Assembly (NCBI GenBank): GCA_018873225.1
Contig: JAEILZ010000005.1
Coordinates: 3,658,001 to 3,722,000 of the forward strand
Source of the DNA: [Phialemoniopsis] sp. UDSM-2020
Taxonomy: Eukaryota > Ascomycota > Sordariomycetes > Thyridiales > Thyridiaceae
Length of the DNA: 64,000 nucleotides
Direction: 5' to 3'
A model generated the notes under the pieces. That model saw only the letters and a list, made by a program, of their open reading frames with translations. It searched no databases and was not told the origin of the DNA. Shown piece after piece: positions 21,886 to 34,231 of this stretch; position 1 is the stretch's first letter; every line of letters starts with the position of its first letter. A program made the position numbers and the translations under genes.

Positions 21886-24111
21886 ATGTCAGGCGCGTAT
21901 GGTGAAGATAGCCCAGTAGGCACACCGGAGCTAGCTGCTCGCCATGGTCAAGCCTGTGACAGATGCCGGCGGAGGAAGGTGAAGTGCGATGGCAATTCTC
22001 CATCTTGCGGCAATTGTCTCGGTGCAGGACAAGTTTGTCAAGTGTCAGCAACGCGGCAGAGAAACAGAAAAGTCCGCGGCTTCGTGAAAGAAGCCAGCGA
22101 GACTTTACGACTCCAAGACGACGTGACAAGACTTCAGAAACTTGTCGGAGACGAACGCAAGATTAGCCAGGATTTGCGAAATCAGCTAGCCGAGAAATCA
22201 CGTCTGCTGGCTGTCCAGGCCTCTGATGTCCTTCCAGAGCCGGATGGTCGACCTCAGCCCGATAGATTCACAAGCAGAAGGAACGTCAACACGGCATACG
22301 TTATAAAGCACATGGGACGAATGGTCACCGATGAGGCTGGAATCAGACGGTTCGCTGGCATCACCACGGGAGCACACTTCGTTCAGAGTGTTGAGGGTCT
22401 ATGGAGATCTTGCTCTAGCAATGCAGGGCCATTCCGCGATCGATGTTATGGTCTCTTCCTTGCGTCTCCAGTATCAGACGCACTTACTGCACCGCATCAA
22501 CCTTTCAGTTCTAACGCAGTATCAACGGGCGAGATTATGCAGTTCTTATCTCATCCAACATCGCATTACACAAACCAGGTTGACATCTTCCTGCAGAAAT
22601 GGGAAACGTTCTGTCCAATCATCATTCGCAATCAGCTCATCAACGACTTGCTGCATCTCCTCCAGCGTACACAAAGCGGCGATGGCTTATTTGATAGCAC
22701 CAAGTACGCCTCTCTTCTGGCAGTTCTAGTCATTTTCTCTGTGAATGAGTTGGGAGCAGCCGACTCGGGCGGCATAGAGAGCGCCTCCCGACGCAAACAA
22801 TACATGGCGACAGCCCATCAACTAAAACCCCTAGTTGTGGCCAGTAGCAGCTTGAGAAGCTTGCAAGCCCTATGCTTATTTGGCTTCTATCACCAAATCA
22901 CAGGGCAATCTCCAGAGATCACTGAGCTCAGTGGAGTTCTCGTCCGTATGGCCCAGTCTCTGGCTCTTCATCGCCATGCCAGAAGATTCATTTTGAACGC
23001 CTCGGAAAGCGAGCATTACAAACGGTTATGGTGGTGGGTTTATGCGTTTGATAAGTGAGTTCCTTTTCTATAACCCTTACTTGACCCTCATATGATGCTA
23101 ACTAATAGCTTGTGCAGAATCTCTGCCGTGACCTTGGGCCTCCCTACGCTGATCAACGATGCAAATGTCGATATCGAAATGCCAGTCGATTGTAACATCA
23201 CGGATATCGAGTCAAATGAGCTCAGCTACCCTCTTCCTGGAGATACTACACCCATATACCTCTTTAATCACTATATCGGTCTGATGAAGATTCTGTCGAT
23301 GGTGCTTAGCAAGCTATATACTACTAAGGACCGTCACAATGGTGTCGAGAAGATTGATCAGCTCGCCCGAGACTTGCAGATGTGGAGTCACACATTCAAC
23401 ACCTGCGAGGACGTTATGCCCTTTCGGATTGGACGGCCGATACCCAATGCAAGTTACGGCACTGCTGCCGGCGCCAACGGACTCATGATATTCTGGCTGA
23501 TGCTGCTTGCTAATTTGGTTTCGCTCCTCATCCACCGGCCAGCACTCACTTTCAACTCGTCAACCCCTGAGTTTGCTCAATGCCTTGCAAGGTGCGTGGA
23601 AGCAAGCAAAGCTATGCTCCATTTCGTGGATATATTTATCATTCCAGACGCACTGCGAATGATGTGTCCTATAGGGCCCGCGGTCGTTTTTCAGAGCGCC
23701 TTGATGCATATATACCAGCACTGTGTCCCTTCGACGGTGACACGCGAATCAAATTCTACATCAGAGAATATTGTCGACATCCTATCAAGGGCAACTAGGA
23801 TACTCAAAGACAATCTCAGCAGGGCTAGCAAGACCACATCCGGCAGCAGAACGGAGAGCTTTTACGTGGACTCTGTGTCAGACGCGATTGCAACGCTAGA
23901 GAACCTGATCGTGTCTTTGCAGCATAACGAAGAAGAAGAGACATCTCTGAATAGCCCAAGCAGAGGGCAAACACTCTCGGACTACCCTTCAGGGGTGCAT
24001 GTCCTTTCTACAGAGCTGGATCACACCTTGCTGGACTCGATCAATTATGCCGATCCTGCCGACTGGATGGACTTCGACTTGGAGCTGTTTCCGGGGTCTC
24101 TGGGTATTTAG
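21886..24111 (+). CDS. Zn(II)2Cys6 transcription factor
   Basis: Two exons (21886-23054, 23118-24111) encode 720 residues. The zinc cluster CDRCRRRKVKC then SCGNCLGAGQVC lies at residues 24-51, followed by a basic linker and a coiled-coil (DDVTRLQKLVGDERKISQDLRNQL) that may mediate dimerisation. The middle region has the fungal-specific pattern, including YHQITGQSPEITELSGVLVRMAQSLALHRH and the RLWWWVYAFDK junction, where the intron sits. The frame is open upstream to 21679, but I chose the Met at 21886 because the preceding residues look untranslated. It is 470 bp upstream of a sugar-porter gene in the same direction, so local regulation of that gene is plausible. Confidence 0.88.
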
Positions 24112-24580
24112 CTTTCTGTTCATTTTGAGCAGACTGTCCTTGATCTTCTGCATTTTAGTTAGACCCTCTCTGTATTTGAGATGATTGCCTGTCAGTCACG
24201 CTTGAAAATTGCCCTTCAAAATTCGAACTTCCAGAGCTAGGAGTGAGCGCACCTTGACGGACACGTATGACATACCGTCCCATGAGAGATGTTCCACAGT
24301 CTGTCACTCCAGAGATTCGGTGCCTGTGACGAGCGGAGTGCCTGAATCGGGCCCCGCAACGCGCTTTTGCCCCCCTGATATCGGCTTCGGGCTAGGCCAT
24401 CGGGTTTAGAGCTTAACCCGATTGCGGCGAACAACCGATGAGCGAACCTCAACATCATAAATAGAATGGGTTCAGGGGAATGTCTGGGGGCAATCTTCGA
24501 TATTTCCAACTGTTTGACCGAATTCACTGGAAAGCAAGCCAATAAACATACTAACTGTCGCGCGATCTCTCATCACCGCC
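24112..24580. promoter_or_regulatory. Promoter region of sugar porter with an inverted repeat
   Basis: No gene is seen. Besides the inverted repeat at 24399-24422, listed separately, the region holds several CGG and CCG trinucleotides. The start codon of the transporter lies 159 bp after the repeat. Confidence 0.4.
24399..24422. promoter_or_regulatory. Perfect 8-bp inverted repeat, candidate Zn-cluster operator
   Basis: Arms ATCGGGTT and AACCCGAT flank an 8-bp spacer. The outward CGG and CCG triplets are separated by 14 bp, a geometry used by dimeric Zn(II)2Cys6 proteins. It lies between a Zn-cluster gene and a transporter start. Binding is an inference. Confidence 0.45.
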
Positions 24581-26177
24581 ATGTCGCCATTTCTCGGTCT
24601 TCGAGGCAGGGCTTTAACCCTGGCCCGGGTACTTTTCATTGTCTGCCCAGCCTACACACTATACGGCTACCAACAATCTGGCCTCGGGGGTCTGGTCAAT
24701 CTGCCTGACTGGGTAGAGCACTTCCCGCAGATCGACACGGTGAACACCACCGGCCACACCAAGAGCGCCAACTCGACACTGCAGGGTGTGGTTGTAGCAA
24801 CATTCGTGTTGGGAGCCATCATTGGTTGTCTATCGTGCAGCTGGAGCGCCGATAGATATGGCCGCCGTCCCGTCATCTTCTTTGCAGCCCTCCTGGGACT
24901 GGTTGGTACTTCCCTCGAGACTGCGGCCTTCGAGCTTGCACAACTCATCGTCGGACGAGTCATCATCGGCCTCGGAGTCGGCATGCTTAGCACTGCAGTT
25001 CCCATGTGGCAGACGGAATGCTCCAAGGCCGAAGATCGTGGCAAACAAGTCGTGTTGGTGGGCATGTTCCTTTGTCTCGGGTATACGCTGGCGTCCTGGA
25101 TCGACCTGGGCTTCTATCATTTCTCACCCAATCCGATCTCGTGGCGCGTACCTCTTGCAATCTCAGCCGTCTTCCCCATGACTGTAATGGCCCTGATCCC
25201 GTTCATGCCGGAGTCTCCGAGATGGCTCGTCAAGCAGAACCGCATTTCCGACGCCAAACGTACCCTGTCCGCTCTCAAGGACGCACCTGAAGACGACGCT
25301 TCTGTTGTTCAAGAGCTTGCCGCTATCGAGCTCATGTTGGAGAATGCGTCTCAGCGCACAACATCACTTGTTCAGATCTTGAGCAACGGCGAGGATCGAC
25401 TCCTCTATCGGTTCCTCATTTGTATTCTTCTTCAGTTCTACCAACAAATGTCGGGCGGCAGCCTGATATCTATTTACTCGACCATCATATTCACATCCGG
25501 ACTTGGGATGGAAGGAACCACGGCTCGCATCGTGTCGGGTGCAGTCCTGACCTGGAAGTTTCTGGCTTGCTTCATATCCTTCTTTGCGATCGACCGGTTG
25601 GGCAGAAGAATCTGCTTCATCATTAGCGGGACGGGCATGGCGTGTTGTATGCTTGGCCTGGCGGTGGCGACCTCGTTCCCGCACTCCAATTATGCCGCCC
25701 AAATCATCAGCACCCTCTTCGTGTTTCTCTTCAACCTGTTTCTGCCTATCGGATTCCTTGGGGCAAACTTCCTGTATGCTGCCGAAGTGGCACCGAACCA
25801 CCTTCGAGCCGCTATGACCAGCATTTCTATCTCGAATCACTGGATCTGGTAAGTCCGTGGGCACTCCAGTGATGTAGGCCGAAGCTAACACGGCTAGGAA
25901 TTTCGTCGTCACCATGATTACACCCGTGGCTATCAACAATATTGGCTACAAGTACTACATTCTGTACGCAGTAGTTGGCTTCTGTATCCCGGCATCCATT
26001 TACTTCCCCTACCCAGAAACGACGGGGTTGACTCTGGAAGAGATTGATCTCGTTTTCCGGGACAGTCCGTCGACATTCGCTACTGTGAAATATGCAAAGG
26101 AAATGGGTCGCCGCCGCCGCCATGGTGGTCAAGAGGTGGAGCAAAAGGTAGTCGTGGTACACGAGGAGAAGGACTAG
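24581..26177 (+). CDS. MFS sugar porter family transporter
   Basis: Two exons (24581-25848, 25898-26177) encode 515 residues with about twelve hydrophobic helices. Sugar-porter signatures are clear: GYQQSGLGGL in helix 1, SWSADRYGRRPVIFF between helices 2 and 3, GRVIIGLGVGMLSTAVPMWQTE, PESPRWLVKQNR after helix 6, FYQQMSGGSLISIYSTIIF in helix 7, DRLGRRICFI, and PETTGLTLEEIDLVF after helix 12. It most likely moves a sugar or polyol across the plasma membrane by proton symport; the substrate cannot be read from the sequence. The long basic C-terminal tail (GRRRRHGGQEVEQK) is cytosolic. It lies between a Zn-cluster regulator and a fumarase-like gene. Confidence 0.92.
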
Positions 26178-26821
26178 AGCTGCCGCTTTTTACGAAGCCC
26201 ATTAATTGTGATCCATGAGATGAATAGGTGATAGATCACAGCAGTGAACCCTTAGGCAGTTCGAGCTAGTTTTGGTATCCTTCGGGTAGTTCTCAAGTGT
26301 GTACAAGAGGTTCTGCAGTACTTCTCTGTTTTCTACCTAGTAAACAAAATACTCGCTTCAGCGTCAAGACAATCTTCTGAATGTGTAAAAGATCCCCCCT
26401 GCCTGTTGTGGGTTATAGCCCGGATCGTAATTGTGCAGGTTTGTAGGATTCGAAGCCTTCTCGGCAAGCGTCATTTCCGAGTTCGGTCGCTGACTCTCTT
26501 CAGTAATTTAAAAATTGATGAAATGATGAATAGTAGCGGAGAAACATGAGGATGCTACAAACAGGGCGACTTGATGGCACAGGCTATGGAGAACCGGGCG
26601 CGCCCCGTGATTGACCTTGTTCCCAGGACGGACGGGGCAGACCCACAGGATCGGCTTTCTCGGTTCGGCGTAAGACGGGATAGGCGTAGCACTCCATAAC
26701 CCGATGACAGGCCGTTTTCAAGGCAAACCCCGGCTAATCCTCAATTATGTATGTATAGCTGTATCTTTCTTGGCAAGTGAGTGTACAACTTGGCCCAATA
26801 ACCCTGTAATTCACCAAAAAC
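26178..26821. other. Intergenic, promoter of fumarase-like gene
   Basis: No gene is supported. A 10-bp palindrome GGGCGCGCCC occurs at 26596-26605, about 220 bp before the next ATG. Nothing else is notable. Confidence 0.4.
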
Positions 26822-28403
26822 ATGGCACCCAGCGCGATCGTCGAAGGGGAGGCCGCTGCCAACGGCACATCGACTGCTCCGGAAAAGGTATGTCAGTGAA
26901 TTTTCCTGAAGACACATTACATAAACTAAGCTTTTTCATATTCAAAACATGTAGCATTACCGCTGGGAAGAAGATGCATTCGGCCCCGTCCAGATCCCCA
27001 CAGACCGTTACTGGGGTGCGCAGACACAGCGGGCTCTTGGGATATTCAAAGTAGGCAAGGAGCGGTTTCCGCCAGCCTTGGTGCACGCTCTGGCTCTGCA
27101 AAAGATGGCAGCTGCCCAGGCAAACCTGCGTCTAGGATGTCTAGACGATATACGAGCCAAAGCTATTGTGGAAGCGGCGCGAGAAGTTCGTGAGGGACGC
27201 TTCGATGACCACTTCCCACTACCGGTGTGGCAGACTGGATCCGGGACGCAGACGAATATGAATGGCAACGAAGTGATCGCCAACCGGGCCAATGAGATCC
27301 TGTCCTCGGGGACAAAGCCTCTAGGGACAAAGAGTCCGGTCCATCCCAACGATCATGTCAACTGCTCGCAGTCCTCGAACGATAGTTTCCCAACCATGAT
27401 GCACATCGCCACTGTGATCATGCTGCAGCAAAAGCTGATTCCTTCTCTTGAAGTACTACGCCAGATACTAGAGTCAAAAGCCCACGACTTTGGCCACCTT
27501 GTTAAGATTGGCCGCACTCATCTTATGGACGCTGTGCCCATGATGATGGGTCAGACATTCGACGCCTTTGCTCGCCAGATTTCACACCATGTTGATCGGA
27601 TACGGTCAACATTTCAAAGGCTTCGAGAGCTACCACAAGGAGGCACGGCAGTAGGGTCCGGGCTCAACACGTCTCCTGGGTTTGATCGGGTGTTCTGCGA
27701 AGAGCTTAACAGTCTGCTTCAGGGCGACTCAGACATCAATACAGGCCGCTACCCTGAGATCACATTCATCCCAGCAGCTAGCAAATTCGAGTCAATGGGC
27801 TCCCACGATGGCCTTGTCGAAGTGAGCGGTGTCCTCAACGGCTTGGCCACTACGCTTCTCAAGATCTGCACAGATCTCCGTTTCCTAAGCTCCGGTCCGC
27901 GCTGTGGCCTTGGTGAACTGATTGTGCCACACGACGGCCTCACCTCCTCCATCATGCCGGGGAAGCAGAACCCGACACTGGCCGAGATGTTGAGTCAGAT
28001 TGCCTTCCAGGTAATGGGCAACCACGCCACCCTCAGCATAGCGGGCGCCGCGGGCGGCCACTTCGAGCTCAATGTCGCTAAGCCGGTCATCATCTACAAT
28101 ATCCTGCAGAGCATAGATTTGTTGTCGGATGGAATCCCCATTTTCGCGCGCAACTTAGTGCAGGGATTGGTCGCCAACGAGAAGACACTCAAGAGGAATG
28201 TAGAGAGCTCGCTGCTGCAGGTCACGGCGCTAAACCCGCATATCGGCTACGAAAACGTATCCAAGATTGTCCAGAAGGCCATGGCTGAGGACCTGAAGCC
28301 CCGTGAGGCGGCTCTGATGTTGGGCATTATCTCAGGAGACAACTATGATCAGTGGACGGATCCTCTTAAGCTGATTCCAACAAAAGCATTCTCTGAGAGT
28401 TGA
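26822..28403 (+). CDS. Class II fumarase-like lyase, second gene copy type
   Basis: Two exons (26822-26887, 26955-28403) encode 504 residues. The fold is that of fumarase class II of the fumarase/aspartase superfamily: PTDRYWGAQTQRA, VWQTGSGTQTNMNGNEVIANRA, HPNDHVNCSQSSNDSFPT, GRTHLMDAVPMMMGQ, and the signature loop TSSIMPGKQNP at residues 352-362. Classical fumarases have Gly instead of Thr352, QDATPLTLGQE instead of MDAVPMMMGQ, and Val before NP. The N-terminus (22 residues in exon 1) lacks a mitochondrial presequence. It may therefore be a cytosolic paralogue or an enzyme with another amino or hydroxy acid substrate. It lies between a sugar porter and an amidase that converges on it. Confidence 0.85.
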
Positions 28404-28849
28404 GCCACTAATTGCTGGAGGTGCATGGCTACTTTCATGACGGGAAAGGAATGCTATAGCCACTTGAACAGAGAACATGGGGGGATTTTCGAGGACAATG
28501 TATTCGAGTAGAGCCTCTACTACTCCTTCGACCCGATGAAACTTTGGCGTGCTGGGGTCATCGGCGGGCAAGAATGTCCAAAAATAGGATATCAGTGCGC
28601 TTTATCGCGATTAGGTCATACTGTGATTCTCACAAATGCGGGAACGAAGGATTCTTTATTCCTCAAATGGATTGTCTGCCTGGTTTAGACTACTTGCTAT
28701 CGGGAGAAAGTAGTAGCGGAAGTTATTGGCAAGTGTCAAGATGCTTACCCATTACCCCAACGACCCCACGGACTTTTGCATGCTCAAGGAAAAGCCCGAG
28801 TAGTTCTTTAACTTTGACCTTTTTATCACAAGATGCCACATCAGTGTCT
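28404..28849. other. Intergenic between convergent genes
   Basis: This gap holds the 3' regions of the fumarase-like gene (+) and the amidase (-). I see no gene in it. Confidence 0.45.
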
Positions 28850-30820
28850 TCACTGATATTCTGTCCCATTCAGGATTGAATCTACGATCTTTGATGCTTT
28901 CAAGCACCTCTCATCTTGGAAGCGCGGGGCGATAACCTGAATGGCACAAGGAAGACCATCGAGGGCGTCGGGATCGTCTGCATAGTATCGGTATCAGCAA
29001 TTAACTAAAAAACAAATAAGGATAAGAATGAGTCATCAAATTTGCTTACACGGAGGTCCTTGAGCAGGCGCGACAAAGGTTACTGGCTCTGGGTCGGCTT
29101 CTTGTGAAACCTGGGAGAATGGAATGATCGAGGCTGGGTACTAGATATCGAAATATATCGATTAGCCACGATCAAGGTGTAACGCGATGAAAATGACCCA
29201 CATCTAGCACATTCCACATTACGGTATATGGGAAGAGGCCGTATGAATCATGGGCCACCGCAGTGTTCTGTGCTCCAGGTCCAATGACGATATCGAGATC
29301 GAGATCCACAAATTGCTGCCGCCAAGCGTTCCCGTAGTCGATTCTCTGCAAATCTAGTCCTGCGAGATCTTGGATGGAGTAGGTCCGTCGGTCGGGCGAT
29401 GGCTTGTCTAGACCCAACACCCTGAGCGAGTTGATGGCAGGTTCGCCACCGTCCTGTATGTGGCGCAACGAGGTTGTCGCATCGTCCAGGGAAAAATACT
29501 CCAGAGATAAGTCGAGGCCCCTTCCTGCAGACGTCGAATGGTCTAGAGGAAGTTTGATGACCTCGTGTTCAGCTTTTTCCAAAAGTGCAACGGCATCGCG
29601 AATGGCTCGCCGGACTGGAGGATGCAGTGGCCATTTGGGATCTTCTGCGAGGACACCGATCTTGAGAGTGGATTTCAGACTGTTCGCACTAGCACTCTGC
29701 CATGGGACGGCGTGAGCAGTGTAATCGTACTTCCAAGGTTCTGCTGAGAGAATTGCCGTCAAGAAGAGCTCAGTATCGGTGAGTGAAGTTGTTAACGGCC
29801 CTGCTGTTGCTAGAAATCCAGGATGACCAGCGAGGGTGTGGTCGACAACCCCTCCATATGGCACACGCCCAGTGGTAGGACGGAATCCATAAATACCACA
29901 GCATAAGGCTGGGATGCGAATCGAGCCGGCAAGGTCAGTTCCTACTCCCATGACGGAGCCACGAAGAGCAACTAGAGCCCCTTCGCCGCCGCTGGAGCCA
30001 CCAGGTGTCAGTAAAGTGCGGAGGGGATTCAAGGTGCGACCGAAAATATTGTTGTCAGAATCGGCCACCTAAAACTGCGTAAGCCTCAGTGAAAACAAAT
30101 GTAAGACTTTTACAGTTTTACCGACCATCATTGTCTGTGGGATATTGGTTTTGACATATAGCACAGCTCCAAGGCGCAGCAGCACATCTATGATCGCCGA
30201 ATTTGTCTTGGGTGGCTCGTGGTCGAGGAATGACACATAGCCAATAGTGCTGGGGATGCCTGCGATGTTGTAACTGTCCTGGTTGGGGCGTCAGTCGCCA
30301 ATCCTACAAACGCATTGTGTTTATTCAATAGCTATCATGAGACGAACCTTGACGCTGACAGGTAGACCATGAAGCGGCCCTATGACCTTTCCCTCCCTCT
30401 TCAGATAGTCATCCAAGAACCTCGCTCTCTCAATTGCCTCATCGAAGAGGGTTTCGGTAAGACAGTTTGTCTAAAGTCTCTTGTCAGCATGACCTAAGGT
30501 TCCAGCATTCAATCGCTATTCACCAGCTGCTGTGCAATCGCTGCTCTCTTGGAAAACGCCCGAGTGACCGCCTCTGCTGTGACCAAGCCAGCGGCCATCT
30601 TTTGGACGAGTTGTGTCGCTGTGTACTTCTCTGTGATCTCTAGCTCTGCTTCAGAAAGCAACCCGGCTCGTTGAACGGCATTCAGAGTGATTAGGTCGAT
30701 TGGCTCATTTTCCGAGGCGTTAATGCTCTCAAGGTAGCTCACGGGCAGCTGCCAGTCCTCAGGGATTCGTTTCAGATTTGCATGTCGTTTGGCGGCAACC
30801 TTCTCTTGCCACGAGGCCAT
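28850..30820 (-). CDS. Amidase signature family enzyme (acetamidase-like)
   Basis: Six exons (30820-30524, 30470-30348, 30278-30126, 30068-29202, 29140-29050, 28977-28850) encode 552 residues, normal for fungal acetamidase-type enzymes. The Ser-Ser-Lys triad is visible: Lys140 ends PLHGLPVSVK, the cis-Ser is Ser216 in TPGGSSGGEGA, and the nucleophile is Ser240 in GTDLAGSIRIPA. Flanking motifs DSYNIAGIPSTIGY, QTMMVADSDNNIFGR and LDGLPCAIQVIAPRF fit. Such enzymes hydrolyse small amides to acid and ammonia. The start MASWQEK is the usual family start; a further in-frame Met exists at 30907. Intron 3 has a less usual GTCGGT donor. The substrate is unknown. Confidence 0.9.
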
Positions 30821-32121
30821 CTCAGATGTATCAAGAAACAACCTGTGCTCAAGAAGTGGCCCCGAGTTTGCATCAAATGATCTAGGGCGATCTGCAGGGT
30901 CATCCACGAGGTTTTATTACCAAGAGCAACGACGTACGCATCCGATAGCAGAGGTTTTACGCCGAAATAACATGAAGCATAGGAATGTAGTGGGCAATTT
31001 TCTAGCCCCTACCATTTGTCAGCTCTGCTGAATAATAGCTCGATCCTTTGGCGAGATCTCACGACTTTGTAGCGGTCAGCTCCACCCATCACGTTTACTA
31101 ATTAGTTTCGAGATCGCATTACCGAGGTTAAGGTCTAAACGAAGCTGAAAATACTAATCAATAAATTGGATAGAACAAGGAGTCTTTGTTTGAAGGCTTG
31201 AGATGTCACAACTAGTCCGGAAGGCCAGTCGCTGACTACAGGCATTACCGCTTTCCAGACCGACCCACCCGCTATGGTCTAAATAATCGCTCGCGGCTCA
31301 AGCTCGGCCAAAAGGATGTTACTACGAGTTATGCTTGTTGTATACTTCTCGATGACATTATCCATGACCCAACATGACGAAGTTGAAGAGGTCTATGAAT
31401 GTCGGAAAGGGGATGGTGTCCAAGGCGTAGTGGGCCGGAGAGCTTTCTGGTCTGCCGATTTTGCTGAAAGCCGATGTTCTTCAGTAATCAACCTCAGAGT
31501 ATTCATTTGGCCCTGACGTTTTGGTGCATAGCCCATCTTCTTCATCTTGTCTCTTCGTCCAGAGCCGATAGCTAGGAAGGGATCGGCACTACCAGCTGTC
31601 CAGAATATTTACCAGTCCCTATGCAGAGCAAATATTCGAGAGCTACATTATTTACGAAATAGCTTTAGTGGATGCTGTAGCGAGTACATGCAACGCCTTC
31701 GCAGGACAATCTTCACCGAGTCTGGAGTGATGGCACGGAAGGATTCTGAGATTTGGATAGGAGATGGAGTGGTATTTTGCGATCATCAATGGCGTGGTGT
31801 GTTTGAGAGATTTTTGCTCGTCGTTGGGAGAGTGATGATAGGCAGAGCATGCTTAACCTGCAAAACGAGCTGCAAGAAATATTCCATCCTTTTCAAAGTC
31901 GCACCTAATTGGTGATCAGATTCGCCGGTTGAGTCATCTTGTTAGGTGGAGCAAATATGCCGAACCATTCATCCAACGGGAACACAGTGGTATCCGGACA
32001 TCGCGGTGGAGTCCACCGACTTCCGTGAACCTCTCCGGATACTAAAGGGACCGGTAGATTACAGTTTACAGAGTCTCAGAGACCTGGTACCATCGCAGTA
32101 TTTTGAGGCATTGTTCCCATA
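30821..32121. other. Intergenic, divergent promoters, nested inverted repeats at right end
   Basis: No gene is supported between the amidase (-) and the esterase (+). An ORF near 31547-31915 has no recognisable feature. The right end carries nested CGG/CCG palindromes, listed separately. Confidence 0.45.
31991..32041. promoter_or_regulatory. Nested inverted repeats, candidate operator of esterase gene
   Basis: The inner palindrome CGGTGGA-G-TCCACCG spans 32004-32018 and contains CGG-N9-CCG. Outer arms TATCCGGA (31991-31998) and TCCGGATA (32034-32041) are perfect inverted copies, slightly off-centre from the inner one. The block ends 80 bp before the esterase ATG. The geometry suits binding by Zn(II)2Cys6 dimers, but this is inference. 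Confidence 0.5.
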
Positions 32122-34136
32122 ATGGCGAATTCTTTCAGCCTTGAACGGCAAGCCGTCGTTCTGTTGGAGACAGCTACAGTCCCTAGCTACGTTCAAAGCA
32201 TTATCGGCAAGAGCTCGGCAGTCTCCGATGACATCGAAGAGTTTCGCGGTATTCCATTTGCCCAAGTGCCGGGAAGATGGGAGCACTCAATTCTGCGAGA
32301 TCGCTTACCCCGTGACGTATTCGACGCTACAGAGAATGGGTAAAGCTCACGCATTTCAATATCGTGGACCGTGGCCCCAGTCTATGCGCTGATGCAGCCC
32401 GATTTCTACAGACCTCGCTGCCCTTCGCCAGGCGTTCCCGACTCGAGATTCTTTCAATCTTACTTGCCGTTCCCTGATGAACGCCAGGACGAGTTCGAAT
32501 GTTTGAACCTTCTTGTCGTGCGTCCAAGCAAGGCTGCACTTGCAAAGCATGGATTTGATCCCGAGACAACGAAGCTGCCTGTTCTTGTCTGGATTCATGG
32601 TGGAGGTTTCGCAGAGGGTTCGGCCGCGAGCCCCGTGTACGGTATGTTAGTTCGGCAATTGCAGATCACGGTAAAATCAAGAACCGACCAACTTACTGAT
32701 AGCATCATCTTTCATGCGTAGACCCCGCCCGGCTCGTTCTTCGTAGCCTTTCGAATAATACACCTATCACCATGGTGGCTATCAACTATCGTCTGAACAT
32801 TTTCGGCTTCGGGGCTTCGTCTGACATGCTAATGGCACAAAACAGCCATGCTCCTGTCAAAGGTGTAAACTTTGGTCTCAGAGACCAGAAGCTTGCGCTG
32901 ATCTGGATAAAGCGCAACATCAATGCTTTCGGCGGGGATGAAAATAAGATCACCATAATGGGCCATTCTGCAGGTAGCATATCATGCCACATTCACCTGC
33001 TCGAGGCCGAGTTTGATGAGAGAAAACCGCTGTTCCGCAAAGCCTGTCTCCTTTCAGGTGCCTGGGGAGGTCTCGATTTTAGATCGGTGGAAAAGGCAGA
33101 CGAACGGTGGGCAGATTTGTGCCGTATATGGGCAGTCGAGAATGAAAGCCCGGCCGACCGGCTCGATATGCTGAAGAGAATACCAACGAAGGATCTGCTC
33201 CGCAGCGTCTCGGACCTACGCTGGAGTATTTTCACCATGGTCATTGATGAACTAACCATCAGCAAGAGCAACTTGGGCTGCGAGGTTTCTTTTAACCTCG
33301 GCAATGACGGTACGGACAAGCAGCTCAAGAATGCATCTGACGAAGAGGTCCAGGTCATGCTTGGCTTCACCTCGCAAGAGTTTCATGGCTTTGTCTGCGT
33401 GGCTAAGTGGGACTATGACCAGTTCCGCTCTCTCTTCGTGCCCTGTTATCCCACGGAGACGGCTGCCGAAAGGGTGCTTCGGGCTTACAACATTCTGCCG
33501 ACTACACCTGCTGATGAGCTCTTTGAAAGCTTCGTCCAATTCATATCTGATGCGACAATGTGCCTCAGAGTGTATCGCGCAGGGAGGTTCCTGCAGACTT
33601 ACCGTGCGCAGCGGGCTTCACTCCGTGGCCAGGACCGGGAGCGTGTGGGTGTGCACTTCCGCCACTATGAGTTCGGCAATCCGTTCCTGGGCCCCTCGCA
33701 CGGCATCGCACAACACGGCGTCGAGCTAATCTACGCCTTTGATAATTTCCGTGAGGCGTTGGAGAGGGCCGACGAAGGTGTTCTGGAAGGCTATGTCGAC
33801 CCGATCCAAGACCCTGCGGACACCACCTCTTCTCACATCTCACCTTCCGTCAAGGCCAAGGCTTACAGCAAGTCCAATATTGAATTAAGCATGGAACTTC
33901 AGGATGACCTTATTCAGTTCGTGGTTGAGGACAGTCGAGATACCGCTAAGCGCGCAACTGCGGATGAGATCATTGCATTTGGTCCTGACCGCACCACTCG
34001 TATAGATAGTTGGACACGCAGCAAGAAATGGAAAGCAAAACGGAACAGGCACGATGCTTTGGAGCAAGACATAGATTCTATGCTAGACGCCACCAGGAAG
34101 CTAGTAGGAAGCGTCATAGGCATGGCATTAAACTGA
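32122..34136 (+). CDS. Type-B carboxylesterase/lipase family hydrolase
   Basis: Three exons (32122-32339, 32412-32641, 32722-34136) encode 620 residues. The alpha/beta-hydrolase features are FRGIPFAQVPGRW, ENGPRCPSP, the oxyanion hole VLVWIHGGGFAEGSAASP, VAINYRLNIFGF, and the nucleophile Ser232 in GHSAGS. A likely catalytic His lies in FGPSHGIAQHGVELIY-like sequence near residue 480. There is no signal peptide, so it is predicted to be intracellular, unlike secreted fungal lipases. Substrate is an ester or carbamate, unknown. It is transcribed divergently from the amidase 1.3 kb away. The C-terminus has a basic segment (SKKWKAKRNRH), unusual for the family. Confidence 0.88.
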
Positions 34137-34231
34137 ATTGTCATTCCAAACCCCGGAAAGTCACATAGGAGGCATTCCACGCTTGATCGGTTGTTGTTCG
34201 TAGATTCTACGCTGTCGTTACATGAATAGCT

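Noticed and set aside
25364..25939. 191-codon minus-strand ORF opposite the sugar porter
   Set aside because: It overlaps helices and signature motifs of the transporter and is hydrophilic and low in complexity.
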